Source: Lachnospiraceae bacterium (GTDB lineage: Bacteria > Bacillota > Clostridia > Lachnospirales > Lachnospiraceae). Taken from it: a stretch of DNA of 64,000 nt. Of this stretch, positions 26,327-35,570 are shown piece by piece. The notes beneath the pieces were generated by a model that did no database searches, had not been told where the DNA came from, and saw only the letters and a program-made list of their open reading frames with translations. The stretch spans positions 1-64,000 of the forward strand of contig JAFRGQ010000098.1 in NCBI GenBank assembly GCA_017433725.1. The letters are read 5' to 3'. Both the position numbers and the translations under genes were made by a program. Positions within the stretch are counted from its first letter, which is position 1, and every line of letters starts with the position of its first letter.

Positions 26327-26746
26327 TTGAAAAGAAGAGAATTAAGAGAACATCTTTTTAAAATGGTATTTATCTTCTCATTCAATCTCGAGAGGGAAAT
26401 GGATGAGCAGATCGATCTTTACCTGGACGGTATAGACGGTATCCGTGAAGAAGAAAAAGAATATCTCAAAAACCGCTATTACGCAGTACATGAGCATATT
26501 GCGGAGATCGATGAGCTTCTGGACCGCACGGCGAAAGGATGGTCAACTGACCGCTTTGCCAGCGCGGATCTTGCAATTCTCCGGGTGGCTTGCTACGAGA
26601 TGCTTTTTGATGAAAATATACCGGAAGGTGTTGCAATAAACGAGGCCGTCGAGATTGCCAAAATATACGGCGGGGATGATTCTCCTTCGTTCATAAACGG
26701 CATCCTCGGTAATATTTCAGCGGCCGCCAAATCAAGTGAAGCATGA
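26327..26746 (+). CDS. nusB: Transcription antitermination factor NusB
   Basis: All-helical RNA-binding protein that, with S10, assembles on boxA for rRNA antitermination. TTG start with GAGGGAAAA in front; the first residues KRRELREHLFKMVFIFSF match the family. The C-terminal signature is clear: RFASADLAILRVACYEMLF and EGVAINEAVEIAKIYGGDDS, with FINGILG near the end. Length 139 is normal. Its stop overlaps the xseA start (ATGA). Confidence 0.93.
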   Translation: MKRRELREHLFKMVFIFSFNLEREMDEQIDLYLDGIDGIREEEKEYLKNRYYAVHEHIAEIDELLDRTAKGWSTDRFASADLAILRVACYEMLFDENIPEGVAINEAVEIAKIYGGDDSPSFINGILGNISAAAKSSEA

Positions 26747-28077
26747 AAAATATTTATACAGTTGGTCAGGTAAACAGATATATCAGGGGAATGTTCAGAC
26801 AGGATATTCTCCTGCAGGGAATTCTTGTCCGGGGTGAGGTATCCAATGTGAAATACCACACCTCCGGACACATCTACTTTTCTTTAAAGGATCAGGCCGG
26901 AACGCTGTCCTGTATACTGTTCGCCGGGAACAGGAAAGGTCTCACTTTCCCGATGAAGAACGGTGATAATGTTGTGTGCAGCGGTTCGGTCGATGTCTAT
27001 GAGAAAGGCGGGAGCTACCAGCTCTACGTCAGAGAGATCCGTCTTGAAGGCGCAGGCCTTCTCTATCAGAAGTTCATGGAACTCAAAAAAGACCTCGAGG
27101 AGATGGGTATGTTCGACAGGCGTTACAAACAGCCTGTTCCGAAATATGCCATGAAGATCGGGGTCGTCACAGCGCCGACCGGCGCGGCAATCCGTGATAT
27201 TCAGAATATTTCCTATAGAAGAAATCCATATGTGCAGATTTATCTGTATCCTGCGCTTGTCCAGGGCGAGGGTGCAGCGGCGTCGATCGTCCGGGGCATT
27301 CGAACACTGGATGAATTCGGCGTGGATGTCATGATCGTCGGAAGAGGCGGCGGTTCCATAGAGGATCTCTGGGCTTTCAACGAGGAGGCTGTAGCCCGTG
27401 CAGTATTTGAATGCAGAACCCCGGTGATCTCCGCTGTGGGCCACGAGACCGATACGACGATTACGGACTATGTCGCGGATCTGAGAGCTCCGACACCGTC
27501 GGCAGCTGCGGAGATAGCGGTATTTGACTATCGCAAATTTGCCTCCGATCTGAATATGATAGAGAATGCGATGAAACGAAGCCTGACCCGAAAGACGATA
27601 TCCGTCCATGGCCGTATTGAGAGATACAGGATACTCCTGGAGAACGGGACAAAAAAGAGGCTCGTTGCGGCAAAAAATGATCTCAGGTACTACAGAGCGC
27701 ATCTTGCCGCCAAAAGTCCGTCCAGCCTGATAAATGAAAAGAGACGGTTCCTTGCGGATGCTCAGATCGCTATGAGCGACACTCTGAAAAAGCGAATCGA
27801 GGACCGAAGAAGACTTGCGGACGAATATTCAGCTTTGCTGGAGCACAGAGAGAATGATATTCTTAACGATCGGAAGATGCGATTCGGGATTCTGATCGAG
27901 AGATTTCGCGGCTTGAATCCGCTCGACCGTCTGAGACAGGGGTATTCTTACGTCTGTGATGAGAGCGGTAGGAATATCAAAAAAGTCGAAGATGTGGATA
28001 TTGGCGATGCTGTCCGCGTGATCGTAACGGACGGAAGCATTATGGCGGAAGTGAAAAGCACCGAAAAAAACAGTTAG
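26743..28077 (+). CDS. xseA: Exodeoxyribonuclease VII large subunit
   Basis: Large catalytic subunit of the single-strand exonuclease VII. N-terminal OB-fold (about 1-100, including GEVSNVKYHTSGHIYFSLKD) is followed by the catalytic domain with VVTAPTGAAIRDI, VGRGGGSIEDLWAFNEE and SAVGHETDTTITDYVADLRA, the family core. A long coiled-coil region (about 265-390) and a short C-terminal strand domain complete 444 residues. xseB follows after 24 bp. Confidence 0.95.
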   Translation: MKNIYTVGQVNRYIRGMFRQDILLQGILVRGEVSNVKYHTSGHIYFSLKDQAGTLSCILFAGNRKGLTFPMKNGDNVVCSGSVDVYEKGGSYQLYVREIRLEGAGLLYQKFMELKKDLEEMGMFDRRYKQPVPKYAMKIGVVTAPTGAAIRDIQNISYRRNPYVQIYLYPALVQGEGAAASIVRGIRTLDEFGVDVMIVGRGGGSIEDLWAFNEEAVARAVFECRTPVISAVGHETDTTITDYVADLRAPTPSAAAEIAVFDYRKFASDLNMIENAMKRSLTRKTISVHGRIERYRILLENGTKKRLVAAKNDLRYYRAHLAAKSPSSLINEKRRFLADAQIAMSDTLKKRIEDRRRLADEYSALLEHRENDILNDRKMRFGILIERFRGLNPLDRLRQGYSYVCDESGRNIKKVEDVDIGDAVRVIVTDGSIMAEVKSTEKNS

Positions 28078-28101
28078 GCTGATAAAAGATTGGGAGGATA
28101 T

Positions 28102-28320
28102 ATGGCTGAGGAAAACAAGGAGATGACGATCGAAGAGAGTTTTGCCAGACTTGAAGGGATGGTGAAGGCGCTCGACAGCGACGAAATAACACTTGAGGAA
28201 TCTTTTAAACTGTACGAGGAAGGAATGAAGCTCATCAAAGATGTGAGCGGCAGGATCGATCTTGTCGAGAAAAAAATCAGGATCCTTGAATCACAGGGTG
28301 AGACGGAGGATTTCGAATGA
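28102..28320 (+). CDS. xseB: Exodeoxyribonuclease VII small subunit
   Basis: Helical small subunit that binds the coiled coil of XseA. The start is the ATG at 28102 after GGGAGGATAT, giving 72 residues; a TTG at 28090 would include the ribosome binding site. SFARLEGMVKALDSDEITLE and ESFKLYEEGMKLI are the standard repeat of the family. The stop overlaps the start of tlyA by 4 bp. Confidence 0.93.
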   Translation: MAEENKEMTIEESFARLEGMVKALDSDEITLEESFKLYEEGMKLIKDVSGRIDLVEKKIRILESQGETEDFE

Positions 28321-29159
28321 AAAAAAGGCTGGATGTTCTTCTCGTCGAAAAAAACCTGGCTTCGTCGCGGGAGAAGGCGAAAGCTGTTATTATGTCGGGA
28401 ATCGTATATGTCGACGGAAACAGGGAAGATAAGGCGGGAAGTACATTTGACGAGAATCTTCCGATCGAGGTGCGAGGGACTACGTTGAAGTATGTGAGTC
28501 GGGGCGGTCTCAAGCTTGAGAAAGCGGTGGAGACATTTTCCCTGGACCTGCAGGGAAAAAAGTGTCTGGACGTCGGAAGTTCGACAGGCGGATTTACCGA
28601 CTGCATGTTGCAGTACGGTGCAGAGCATGTAGTAGCGATCGATGTCGGGCGGGGACAGCTGGACTGGAAACTGAGGAACGACCCCCGCGTAACATGTATG
28701 GAGAAGACAAATATCCGTTATGTTCTCCCGGAAGACATTCCCTATGCAGCGGATTTCTCCAGCATAGATGTAAGTTTCATTTCATTGGTCAAGGTTCTTC
28801 TTCCGGTAAGGGACCTGCTCTGCGCAAGCGGCAGAGTTGTCTGTCTGATTAAGCCGCAGTTTGAAGCGGGGCGCGAAAAAGTCGGAAAACACGGGGTCGT
28901 TCGCGATAAAAAAGTACATGCGGAAGTAATTCGCAAAGTTCTTGACTACGCATCAACTATCGGATATACGGTTCTGGGACTGGACTATTCACCCATAAAA
29001 GGTCCCGAAGGAAATATTGAATATCTGGCTTATCTCGAAAAAGGAGACGGGGAGACGACAGACAAAAGCCCTGATGAATCCATGATCCTGCGCGTTGTCG
29101 ATGAGGCGCACAGCAGGCTGGATAAGACAGAGTCCATGCCGAATACTGTCGGAAAATGA
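28317..29159 (+). CDS. tlyA: TlyA/YqxC family rRNA 2'-O-methyltransferase
   Basis: Predicted ribose 2'-O-methyltransferase (the mycobacterial homologue acts on 16S and 23S rRNA). An N-terminal S4 RNA-binding domain (LDVLLVEKNLASSREKAKAV, about 5-65) is followed by an FtsJ-like Rossmann domain with LDVGSSTGGFTDCML as the SAM loop and VSFISLVKVLLPV downstream. Length 280. The ATG overlaps the xseB stop. In many Clostridia ispA and dxs lie between xseB and tlyA; here they are absent. Confidence 0.9.
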   Translation: MKKRLDVLLVEKNLASSREKAKAVIMSGIVYVDGNREDKAGSTFDENLPIEVRGTTLKYVSRGGLKLEKAVETFSLDLQGKKCLDVGSSTGGFTDCMLQYGAEHVVAIDVGRGQLDWKLRNDPRVTCMEKTNIRYVLPEDIPYAADFSSIDVSFISLVKVLLPVRDLLCASGRVVCLIKPQFEAGREKVGKHGVVRDKKVHAEVIRKVLDYASTIGYTVLGLDYSPIKGPEGNIEYLAYLEKGDGETTDKSPDESMILRVVDEAHSRLDKTESMPNTVGK

Positions 29160-29180
29160 GCCACACAAAAGACGGATAAC

Positions 29181-29208
29181 GAATACGTCCCACAGGTTAT
29201 AGGAGCAG
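29181..29208 (+). repeat. Short direct repeat (copy 1) before nadK
   Basis: GAATACGTCCCACAGGTTATA then GGAGCAG recurs with few changes at 30214-30243, in the next intergenic region, after the nadK stop. Both lie shortly after a stop codon. Confidence 0.45.
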
Positions 29209-29215
29209 CGAAAGG

Positions 29216-29262
29216 GTTTTAGCGCCTCGTAAGTCGCGGTAAAACGCCGAGGTGTTCCTGAA
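29216..29262 (+). repeat. Degenerate multi-hairpin repeat (copy C)
   Basis: GTTTTA ... TAAAAC and AACGCCGAGGTGTT form two stems. The right half (from GCCTCGTAAGTCGC to CCGAGGTGTTCCTGAA) resembles 53388-53425 upstream of rnr. The rest of the 225-bp gap before nadK holds a small GAGA-looped stem at 29348-29361 and no gene. Confidence 0.4.
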
Positions 29263-29384
29263 GCATAAATCGGAAAGTTCGAGTATAGAAAATTGTCAGA
29301 ATACTGCCGCGATATGACACTGACGGCGAATGACTGAAATTGAAGTGACAGGGAGACCTGTAAAAGAAAGACTATGGTATAAGC

Positions 29385-30209
29385 ATGAAAAGATTTATGA
29401 TTCTGCGCAATACGGATAAGGATAAGAGAGGCAGCTTCACGAAAAAGATCGTAGACTACCTCACAGAGAGAGGCGGCGAATGTTACGTCAGTGATGACGG
29501 AATGGAAATTACGGAGGACGTGGACTGCGTGGTTGTGCTCGGCGGCGACGGAACGCTTCTTCGCGCTGCCAAAAAAGTTGTGGACAGGCAGATTCCTCTC
29601 CTCGGTATCAATCTCGGAACACTCGGCTATCTCGCTGAGGTGAATCGCCGCGGAGCGGAAAAAGCTATGGACTGTCTTCTGGAGGACAGGTTTTCAATCG
29701 AAAAGAGGATGATGCTGCAGGGCACGATCTACCACAACAATGAGATTATCGCGAGAGATATTGCTCTAAATGATGTCGTGATCGTCAGACAAGGACATCT
29801 TCGTGTTGTGAAATTCCTGAACCACGTCAATGACGCCTATCTGAATTCCTATAAAGCGGACGGAATCATTCTTGCTACGGCTACGGGTTCGACAGGGTAC
29901 AGTCTTTCCGCCGGGGGACCGATCGTTTCACCGGAGGCAGAGGTAATCCTGATGACTCCTGTATCGCCGCATACCCTGAATACAAGGAGTATCGTGTTCC
30001 AGAGTAACGATACGATTACTGTAGAAATCGGTCAGGGAAACATGCCCGGCATTGCCGAGGCATATGTTTCTTTTGACGGAGACGCCTATATTTCGGTGGG
30101 GGCAGGCGACAGGGTCATCGTGGAGAGGGCGAAGAAGCAAACTAATATTATTAAGATCAGTGACATCAGCTTCCTGGAAGTACTCAGGCAGAAGATGACA
30201 GACCACTGA
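29385..30209 (+). CDS. nadK: NAD kinase
   Basis: Phosphorylates NAD to NADP. The motifs are VVLGGDGTLLRAAKK (GGDGT loop, about 47-60), GINLGTLGYLAEVNRRG, DGIILATATGSTGYSLSAGG (catalytic and nucleotide-binding) and TPVSPHTLNTRSIV. Length 274 is typical. It sits between tlyA and argR, as in many Clostridia. A 225-bp gap with two repeat elements precedes it. Confidence 0.95.
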   Translation: MKRFMILRNTDKDKRGSFTKKIVDYLTERGGECYVSDDGMEITEDVDCVVVLGGDGTLLRAAKKVVDRQIPLLGINLGTLGYLAEVNRRGAEKAMDCLLEDRFSIEKRMMLQGTIYHNNEIIARDIALNDVVIVRQGHLRVVKFLNHVNDAYLNSYKADGIILATATGSTGYSLSAGGPIVSPEAEVILMTPVSPHTLNTRSIVFQSNDTITVEIGQGNMPGIAEAYVSFDGDAYISVGAGDRVIVERAKKQTNIIKISDISFLEVLRQKMTDH

Positions 30210-30213
30210 AGGG

Positions 30214-30243
30214 GAATACTTCCCACATGTCATACCGGAGCAG
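30214..30243 (+). repeat. Short direct repeat (copy 2) before argR
   Basis: GAATACTTCCCACATGTCAT then ACCGGAGCAG matches 29181-29208 at about 24 positions with a 2-bp insertion. Confidence 0.45.
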
Positions 30244-30270
30244 TCTTAACATGAAAGAGAGAATCGGAAA

Positions 30271-30729
30271 ATGAAGAATGCCAGGCACGAGCAGATCCTG
30301 CTGCTCATAGAAAAATATGAGATAGAGACGCAGGAAGAACTGGCGGAGCGCCTCAATCAGGCGGGGTTCACAGTTACACAGGCAACGGTATCCAGAGATA
30401 TCCGACAGCTGCAGCTCAGGAAAATCCCTTCCGCTGACGGAAGGCTGAGGTATGCAGTCGGCTCCGCGGGTAATGCGGATTTGAGCCAGAAGTATAAAAG
30501 GGTGCTTGAGGATGCCTTTGTGTCCGCCGAGCATGCCGGTAATATAGTTGTGATCCGCACAGTGTCAGGCATGGCCATGGCAGCAGCCGCAGCCATCGAC
30601 AGCCTTGACTGGCGGGAAGTCCTGGGGTGCATCGCGGGAGATGACACGATCATGGTGGTCGTTCGAACTCCGGATTCCGCACCTGAAATTATCAGCCGGA
30701 TACGATCCATTGCCAGAACGGCTCACTAA
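30271..30729 (+). CDS. argR: Arginine repressor ArgR/AhrC
   Basis: Hexameric arginine-responsive regulator of arginine metabolism. N-terminal winged helix (RHEQILLLIEKYEIETQEEL, then FTVTQATVSRDIRQLQLRKI) and a C-terminal arginine-binding and oligomerisation domain ending in CIAGDDTIMVVVRT. 152 residues, normal. In Firmicutes argR lies next to recN, as here. Its 3' end is part of an imperfect 40-bp tandem duplication (30704-30772). Confidence 0.93.
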   Translation: MKNARHEQILLLIEKYEIETQEELAERLNQAGFTVTQATVSRDIRQLQLRKIPSADGRLRYAVGSAGNADLSQKYKRVLEDAFVSAEHAGNIVVIRTVSGMAMAAAAAIDSLDWREVLGCIAGDDTIMVVVRTPDSAPEIISRIRSIARTAH

Positions 30730-30815
30730 AGTAAAACCGGTCTGATCCGTAGCCGATACGGCTCACGAAAGCGCTATGCCGGCCGATCTTAGAGCATATT
30801 GACGGGAGGTGCAGG

Positions 30816-32507
30816 ATGCTCAGAAATCTGCATATCAAAAATCTTGCCCTGATACGCGAAATAGATGTTGATTTCGCGGAGGGACTCAACATACTGACCG
30901 GTGAGACCGGTGCAGGAAAGTCTATAATCATTGATTCCATCACGATGGCCCTGGGGGGAAAGGCCTCGAGAAGTCTGGTGCGTGAGGATGCTCCGTTCGG
31001 TCTGGTGGAGCTTTTATTCGAAGTAAGCGATCCGGAAACCATGACTGCTCTTGAACATTACGGCGTTATTCCGGAAGAGGAAGGGGTGATTTATATCTCC
31101 CGCAGGATTCAGGGAAACCGCAGTATCTGCAGGATCAACGGTGAGACAAGACCGGCTGCCGAAATAAGAGAATGTGCTTCCCTTCTTCTCGATATACACG
31201 GGCAGAGCGAACATCAGAAACTTCTTCGCAGTGAACATCAGCTGGATCTTCTTGACGCGTACGGACGTGATTCTCTGCTTTCCCTGAAGAGAGAAGTTGC
31301 CGAGAAATACAAAAAATATGCAGCCCTTAAGAAGAAGATGGGCAGTGAGGAGCTGAGTGAGGAAGAGCGGCTTCGCAGAATGTCCTTCCTTGAATTCGAA
31401 ATCAATGAGATAGAAGAGGCAGATCTTCAGCCGGGTGAAGATGAGGAGCTTGAGAAGAGGTACAGAAAACTTGCAAATGCCCGCAAGATCGTCGTTGCAG
31501 CCGGAAACACGCATGAACTGACAGGATACGACAACCCTGACAGCGCAGGGGAGAGTATCGGGAGGGCGTCCGGCCTTCTTGATGATGTCAGTGAATATGA
31601 TGAGCAGATAGGGGATCTGCGCGACAGACTTTCGGAGATAGAGGATCTTCTGAATGATTTCAACCGTGACCTTGCGGAATATCTGGGTGATCTCAGTTTC
31701 GCGGATGAGGAATTCGCGGAATGCGAGGAAAGGCTTAATACGGTCAATCATCTTAAGGCGAAATACGGCAGGACGATAGACATCGTTCTGAGTCTTCTTG
31801 CGTCTAAGAAAGAGGAACTTGCAGGTCTCGAGGATTACGAGGAGGGAAGAAAGAAGCTCCGGATGGAATATGAGAAGGCGGAAGAGAGTCTTTCCGAGGC
31901 CTGTGACAGGCTGACCTGCGCAAGGAAAAAGACAGCGGATGCCTTTTCGGAGGAAGTTCACAGACAGCTTTTGGACCTTAATTTTGCCAGGGCAGATTTC
32001 GACATGGCTTTTCACGAGGTCCCTTACTCGGAGAAAGGCAGAGACATGGTCGAGTATATGATAGCGACCAACCCGGGTGAAAGCCTGAGACCCCTGGGAA
32101 AAGTGGTTTCCGGCGGTGAACTTTCCCGAATTATGCTCGGTATAAAGACCATGTTCGCTGAGGGAGATAAGACGGATACCCTCATTTTTGACGAGGTCGA
32201 TACCGGGATTTCAGGCAGAACGGCTCAGCGTGTAGCTGAGAAAATGGCCGTAATCGCTCATGGCAGGCAAGTCATCTGCATTACGCATCTGCCGCAGATA
32301 GCCGCTATGGCGGATACCCATTACGGCATTACCAAAGACGTGACCGATTCCGCGGCCATCACACGGATCGAGGCTCTCGATGCACAGGAATCCATCGATG
32401 AACTGGCGAGACTTATCGGCGGCGCGGAAATAACAAGGAACACACAGAACTCGGCAAGAGAGATGCGGGATATGTGCAAAAAGTATAAAACAGAACATAT
32501 CGGTTGA
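30816..32507 (+). CDS. recN: DNA repair protein RecN
   Basis: SMC-like ATPase acting early in double-strand break repair. Walker A is GETGAGKSIIIDS (about 30-42). A central coiled coil (about 155-370) contains LLDIHGQSEHQKLL just before it. The signature GKVVSGGELSRIMLGIK and Walker B DTLIFDEVDTGISGRTA are near the C-terminus, followed by CITHLPQIAAMAD. Length 563. GGGAGGTGCAGG precedes the ATG. No LexA box was seen upstream. Confidence 0.95.
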   Translation: MLRNLHIKNLALIREIDVDFAEGLNILTGETGAGKSIIIDSITMALGGKASRSLVREDAPFGLVELLFEVSDPETMTALEHYGVIPEEEGVIYISRRIQGNRSICRINGETRPAAEIRECASLLLDIHGQSEHQKLLRSEHQLDLLDAYGRDSLLSLKREVAEKYKKYAALKKKMGSEELSEEERLRRMSFLEFEINEIEEADLQPGEDEELEKRYRKLANARKIVVAAGNTHELTGYDNPDSAGESIGRASGLLDDVSEYDEQIGDLRDRLSEIEDLLNDFNRDLAEYLGDLSFADEEFAECEERLNTVNHLKAKYGRTIDIVLSLLASKKEELAGLEDYEEGRKKLRMEYEKAEESLSEACDRLTCARKKTADAFSEEVHRQLLDLNFARADFDMAFHEVPYSEKGRDMVEYMIATNPGESLRPLGKVVSGGELSRIMLGIKTMFAEGDKTDTLIFDEVDTGISGRTAQRVAEKMAVIAHGRQVICITHLPQIAAMADTHYGITKDVTDSAAITRIEALDAQESIDELARLIGGAEITRNTQNSAREMRDMCKKYKTEHIG

Positions 32508-32658
32508 TGCTCACAAAGAAATTGTCAGGTGATAAAAAAGTAGCAAAATGACGAAAAAAGAGCCAAATCCGTGTAAGTTATGGTAGATTTTGTCAAGGGA
32601 GTGTTTTATAATTTAAGTAGTACAATGTAAAACATACAACCAGGGAGGTTGGGGAAAG

Positions 32659-34101
32659 ATGAAAAACATACTTTTTGTAGCATCAGAGGTAATGCCGTTC
32701 ATTAAGACAGGCGGTCTTGCAGACGTTGTCGGATCTCTTCCGAAGTGCATTGACAAAAGATATTTCGACTGCAGAGTCATCCTGCCGATGTATTCTTTCA
32801 TGAACCAGAAGTGGAAAGACATGCTGGAGTACAAGACACATTTCTACATGGATTTTAACTGGAACAGCTACTATGTAGGCGTCATGGAGTGTGAACTGGA
32901 CGGCGTTCACTTCTACTTTATCGATAATCAGGATTTCTTCACCTGCGACAAGCCGTATGCAGGTATGCCGTATGATATCGGACGTTTTGCATTCTTCAGC
33001 AAAGCTGCTCTTTCTATTCTTCCTTCGATTGAATTCCGCCCGGACATCATCCACTGCCATGACTGGCAGACAGGTCTCATCCCGGTTTATCTGAATGACG
33101 CATTCCAGGCCAATGAGTTCTATCGCGGAATCAAGACGATCATGACGATCCATAACCTGAAATTCCAGGGTGTATGGGATGTCAAGACCATGAAGGATAT
33201 CATTGGTCTTCCGGACTACTACTTCACACCGGATAAGCTTGAGTTCAACCGCGATGCGAATATGCTCAAGGGCGGTCTCGTATATGCAAATGCCATCACG
33301 ACAGTTTCCAAGACATATGCCGAGGAAATTAAGATGCCGTATTATGGCGAAGGACTCGACGGTCTCATGCGCGCACGCCAGAATGACCTGCGCGGTATCG
33401 TGAACGGTATTGACTATGAAGCCTGGGATCCGAAGAAAGATCCGCTCATTGCCGTCAACTATGATTCTGATGATTTCAAGGCAAAGAAAGTCAAGAATAA
33501 GACAGCACTTCAGGAAGAACTCGGCCTCAATGTCGATCCGGATGCTATGCTCATCGGTATCGTTTCCCGCCTGACTGACCAGAAGGGATTCGATCTGATC
33601 GCATATGTAATGGATGAGCTTTGCCAGGATGCTGTACAGTTCGTTATTCTCGGAACAGGCGAGGAGAGATATGAGAATATGTTCCGTCACTTCGAGTGGA
33701 AGTACGGCGGAAGAGTATCCGCACAGATCTTCTACAACGAGGCTCTTGCTCATAAGATTTATGCTGCAAGCGATGCTTTCCTTATGCCGTCTCAGTTCGA
33801 GCCGTGCGGACTTTCTCAGCTGATTTCTCTGCGCTACGGTTCTCTTCCGATCGTTCGCGAGACAGGCGGTCTGAAAGATACGGTCGAGCCGTACAACGAA
33901 TACGAGGGAACAGGAACAGGCTTCTCCTTCACGAACTACAATGCCCATGAGATGATGGGAACCGTTCGTTACGCAGAGAAGATTTTCTATGATGACAGAG
34001 AAGAGTGGGACAAGATGGTCAAGCGTGCTATGGATGCTGACTTCTCCTGGGAAGCTTCCGCACTTCAGTATCAGGAACTGTATGATTGGCTGATCGGCTG
34101 A
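32659..34101 (+). CDS. glgA: Glycogen synthase (ADP-glucose, GT5)
   Basis: Adds glucose from ADP-glucose to glycogen. The N-terminal substrate loop PFIKTGGLADVVGSLPK is near residue 12. HCHDWQTGLIPVYL, TIHNLKFQGVWD, GIVSRLTDQKGFDLI and PSQFEPCGLSQLISLRYG are GT5 motifs in the two Rossmann lobes. Length 480 is normal. GGAGGTTGGGGAAAG precedes the start; a TATAAT at about 32607 has no good -35. It is a single-gene unit ended by a terminator at 34172. No other intact glycogen enzyme is in the window; the GH13-like protein at 17.5 kb is the only possible functional relative. Confidence 0.95.
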   Translation: MKNILFVASEVMPFIKTGGLADVVGSLPKCIDKRYFDCRVILPMYSFMNQKWKDMLEYKTHFYMDFNWNSYYVGVMECELDGVHFYFIDNQDFFTCDKPYAGMPYDIGRFAFFSKAALSILPSIEFRPDIIHCHDWQTGLIPVYLNDAFQANEFYRGIKTIMTIHNLKFQGVWDVKTMKDIIGLPDYYFTPDKLEFNRDANMLKGGLVYANAITTVSKTYAEEIKMPYYGEGLDGLMRARQNDLRGIVNGIDYEAWDPKKDPLIAVNYDSDDFKAKKVKNKTALQEELGLNVDPDAMLIGIVSRLTDQKGFDLIAYVMDELCQDAVQFVILGTGEERYENMFRHFEWKYGGRVSAQIFYNEALAHKIYAASDAFLMPSQFEPCGLSQLISLRYGSLPIVRETGGLKDTVEPYNEYEGTGTGFSFTNYNAHEMMGTVRYAEKIFYDDREEWDKMVKRAMDADFSWEASALQYQELYDWLIG

Positions 34102-34171
34102 TCTTCACAGAGCAGAATAAGATTTCGTTGAGAGAATTTTCTCTCGGATGAACGATTCATTTATCGTCATT

Positions 34172-34212
34172 TACGGAGCTGCCATGCTGCGGCAGCTCCG
34201 TATCCTGTTTTA
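34172..34212 (+). terminator. Terminator after glgA
   Basis: Stem ACGGAGCTGCC / GGCAGCTCCGT around ATGCTGC, followed by ATCCTGTTTT. A second small stem (GGCGAAAA / TTTTCGCC, 34271-34289) lies further on before the recA promoter. Confidence 0.8.
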
Positions 34213-34343
34213 ACGGCGGAATGTCCGACAGATTCCGACCGTACTTTTTCTCCGGATTCTCCGGACCGATTGGCGAAAATTCTTTTCGCCTATTTCAGCA
34301 AAATGATAATAGAACATATTTTCGTGAAAATGCAAAAAATGCA

Positions 34344-34372
34344 TTGACAAGAAACAAGACCTGTAGTATTGT
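34344..34372 (+). promoter_or_regulatory. recA promoter
   Basis: TTGACA (34344-34349), 17-bp spacer, TATTGT (34367-34372). Predicted start of transcription near 34379, just before the LexA box. Confidence 0.7.
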
Positions 34373-34383
34373 ACCTATAGGCG

Positions 34384-34397
34384 CGAACGAATGTTCG
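34384..34397. promoter_or_regulatory. LexA (SOS) operator of recA
   Basis: CGAACGAATGTTCG matches the Gram-positive LexA/DinR box CGAAC-N4-GTTCG exactly and is palindromic. It lies just after the predicted transcription start, between the promoter and the recA ribosome binding site, so bound LexA would block recA-recX transcription until DNA damage. Confidence 0.88.
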
Positions 34398-34420
34398 CAC
34401 ATAAAAAGGAGAGTGAAATT

Positions 34421-35506
34421 TTGAAGAGTAAGAATACAGCAAGTATGGAAGCAGTTCGTACAGATAAGGAACGCGCACTTGAAGCGGCAATCGGTCACCT
34501 CGAGAAAGAATTCGGTAAGGGTGCCGTTATGAAATTGGGAGAATCACAGGCCAATATGAATGTGGAAACTGTCCCCACAGGTTCTCTGTCCCTTGACATA
34601 GCACTCGGTCTCGGCGGAATTCCTAAGGGCAGAATCATAGAGATTTACGGACCGGAATCCAGCGGCAAGACGACAGTCGCATTGCATATGGTCTCAGAAG
34701 TGCAGAAGAGAGGCGGTATTGCGGGTTTTGTCGATGCGGAGCATGCACTTGATCCGGTCTACGCCAAGAATATCGGCGTAGATATTGACAATCTGTATAT
34801 TTCACAGCCGGATTCCGGCGAACAGGCGCTTGAGATCACAGAGACTATGGTTCGGTCAGGTGCCATTGACATAATTGTTGTTGACTCTGTTGCCGCTTTG
34901 ACGCCGCAGGCTGAAATCGACGGTGAGATGGGGGATTCCCATGTGGGACTGCAGGCCAGACTTATGAGTCAGGCTCTGAGAAAACTTACCGCTACTGTCA
35001 GCAAGACGAAGTGTATCGTTATCTTCATTAATCAGCTTCGCGAAAAAATCGGTATCATGTTCGGTAATCCCGAAACTACAACGGGCGGACGTGCTCTTAA
35101 GTTTTATGCTTCCGTTCGCATGGACGTCAGACGTACAGAGACATTGAAAGCTTCCGGTGAAGTCATCGGAAACCGCACAAGGATTAAAATCGTGAAGAAT
35201 AAGGTTGCTCCGCCTTTCAAGGAGGCTCAGTTCGATATTATGTTTGGAAAGGGTATCTCGAAATCAGGCGATATACTCGATCTTGCAGTCAACAATGATA
35301 TTATTGAAAAGAGCGGTGCCTGGTTCTCTTACAACAATGAGAAAATCGGACAGGGTCGTGAGAATGCAAAGGGATATCTGGAGAAGAATCCGGAAGTCAT
35401 GTATGAAATCGAACAGAAAGTGCGTATGGCATACGGACTTCCATCGGATGCTTCTGCGGAAATCGATTTGGCAGATAATGCTCTCCCGGAAGTAAGCGAT
35501 GAATAA
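34421..35506 (+). CDS. recA: Recombinase RecA
   Basis: Strand-exchange ATPase and co-protease for LexA self-cleavage. I start it at the TTG at 34421, 7 nt after AGGAGAG (361 residues). The frame is open back to an ATG at 34391, but that ATG is inside the LexA box and upstream of the ribosome binding site. Walker [14 protein letters not shown], the [10 protein letters not shown] stretch, loop 2 around [20 protein letters not shown] and the [15 protein letters not shown] region are intact. recX follows after 125 bp. Confidence 0.97.
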   Translation: MKSKNTASMEAVRTDKERALEAAIGHLEKEFGKGAVMKLGESQANMNVETVPTGSLSLDIALGLGGIPKGRIIEIYGPESSGKTTVALHMVSEVQKRGGIAGFVDAEHALDPVYAKNIGVDIDNLYISQPDSGEQALEITETMVRSGAIDIIVVDSVAALTPQAEIDGEMGDSHVGLQARLMSQALRKLTATVSKTKCIVIFINQLREKIGIMFGNPETTTGGRALKFYASVRMDVRRTETLKASGEVIGNRTRIKIVKNKVAPPFKEAQFDIMFGKGISKSGDILDLAVNNDIIEKSGAWFSYNNEKIGQGRENAKGYLEKNPEVMYEIEQKVRMAYGLPSDASAEIDLADNALPEVSDE

Positions 35507-35570
35507 GGAGAGCCTGACATAAGAAGCTTAAGCTGATCTGCGGGACAGAAGTTTAAAATAAACTTTCAAA

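Noticed and set aside
34391..34420. recA start at the ATG at 34391
   Set aside because: The ATG is part of the LexA box and precedes the only ribosome binding site.
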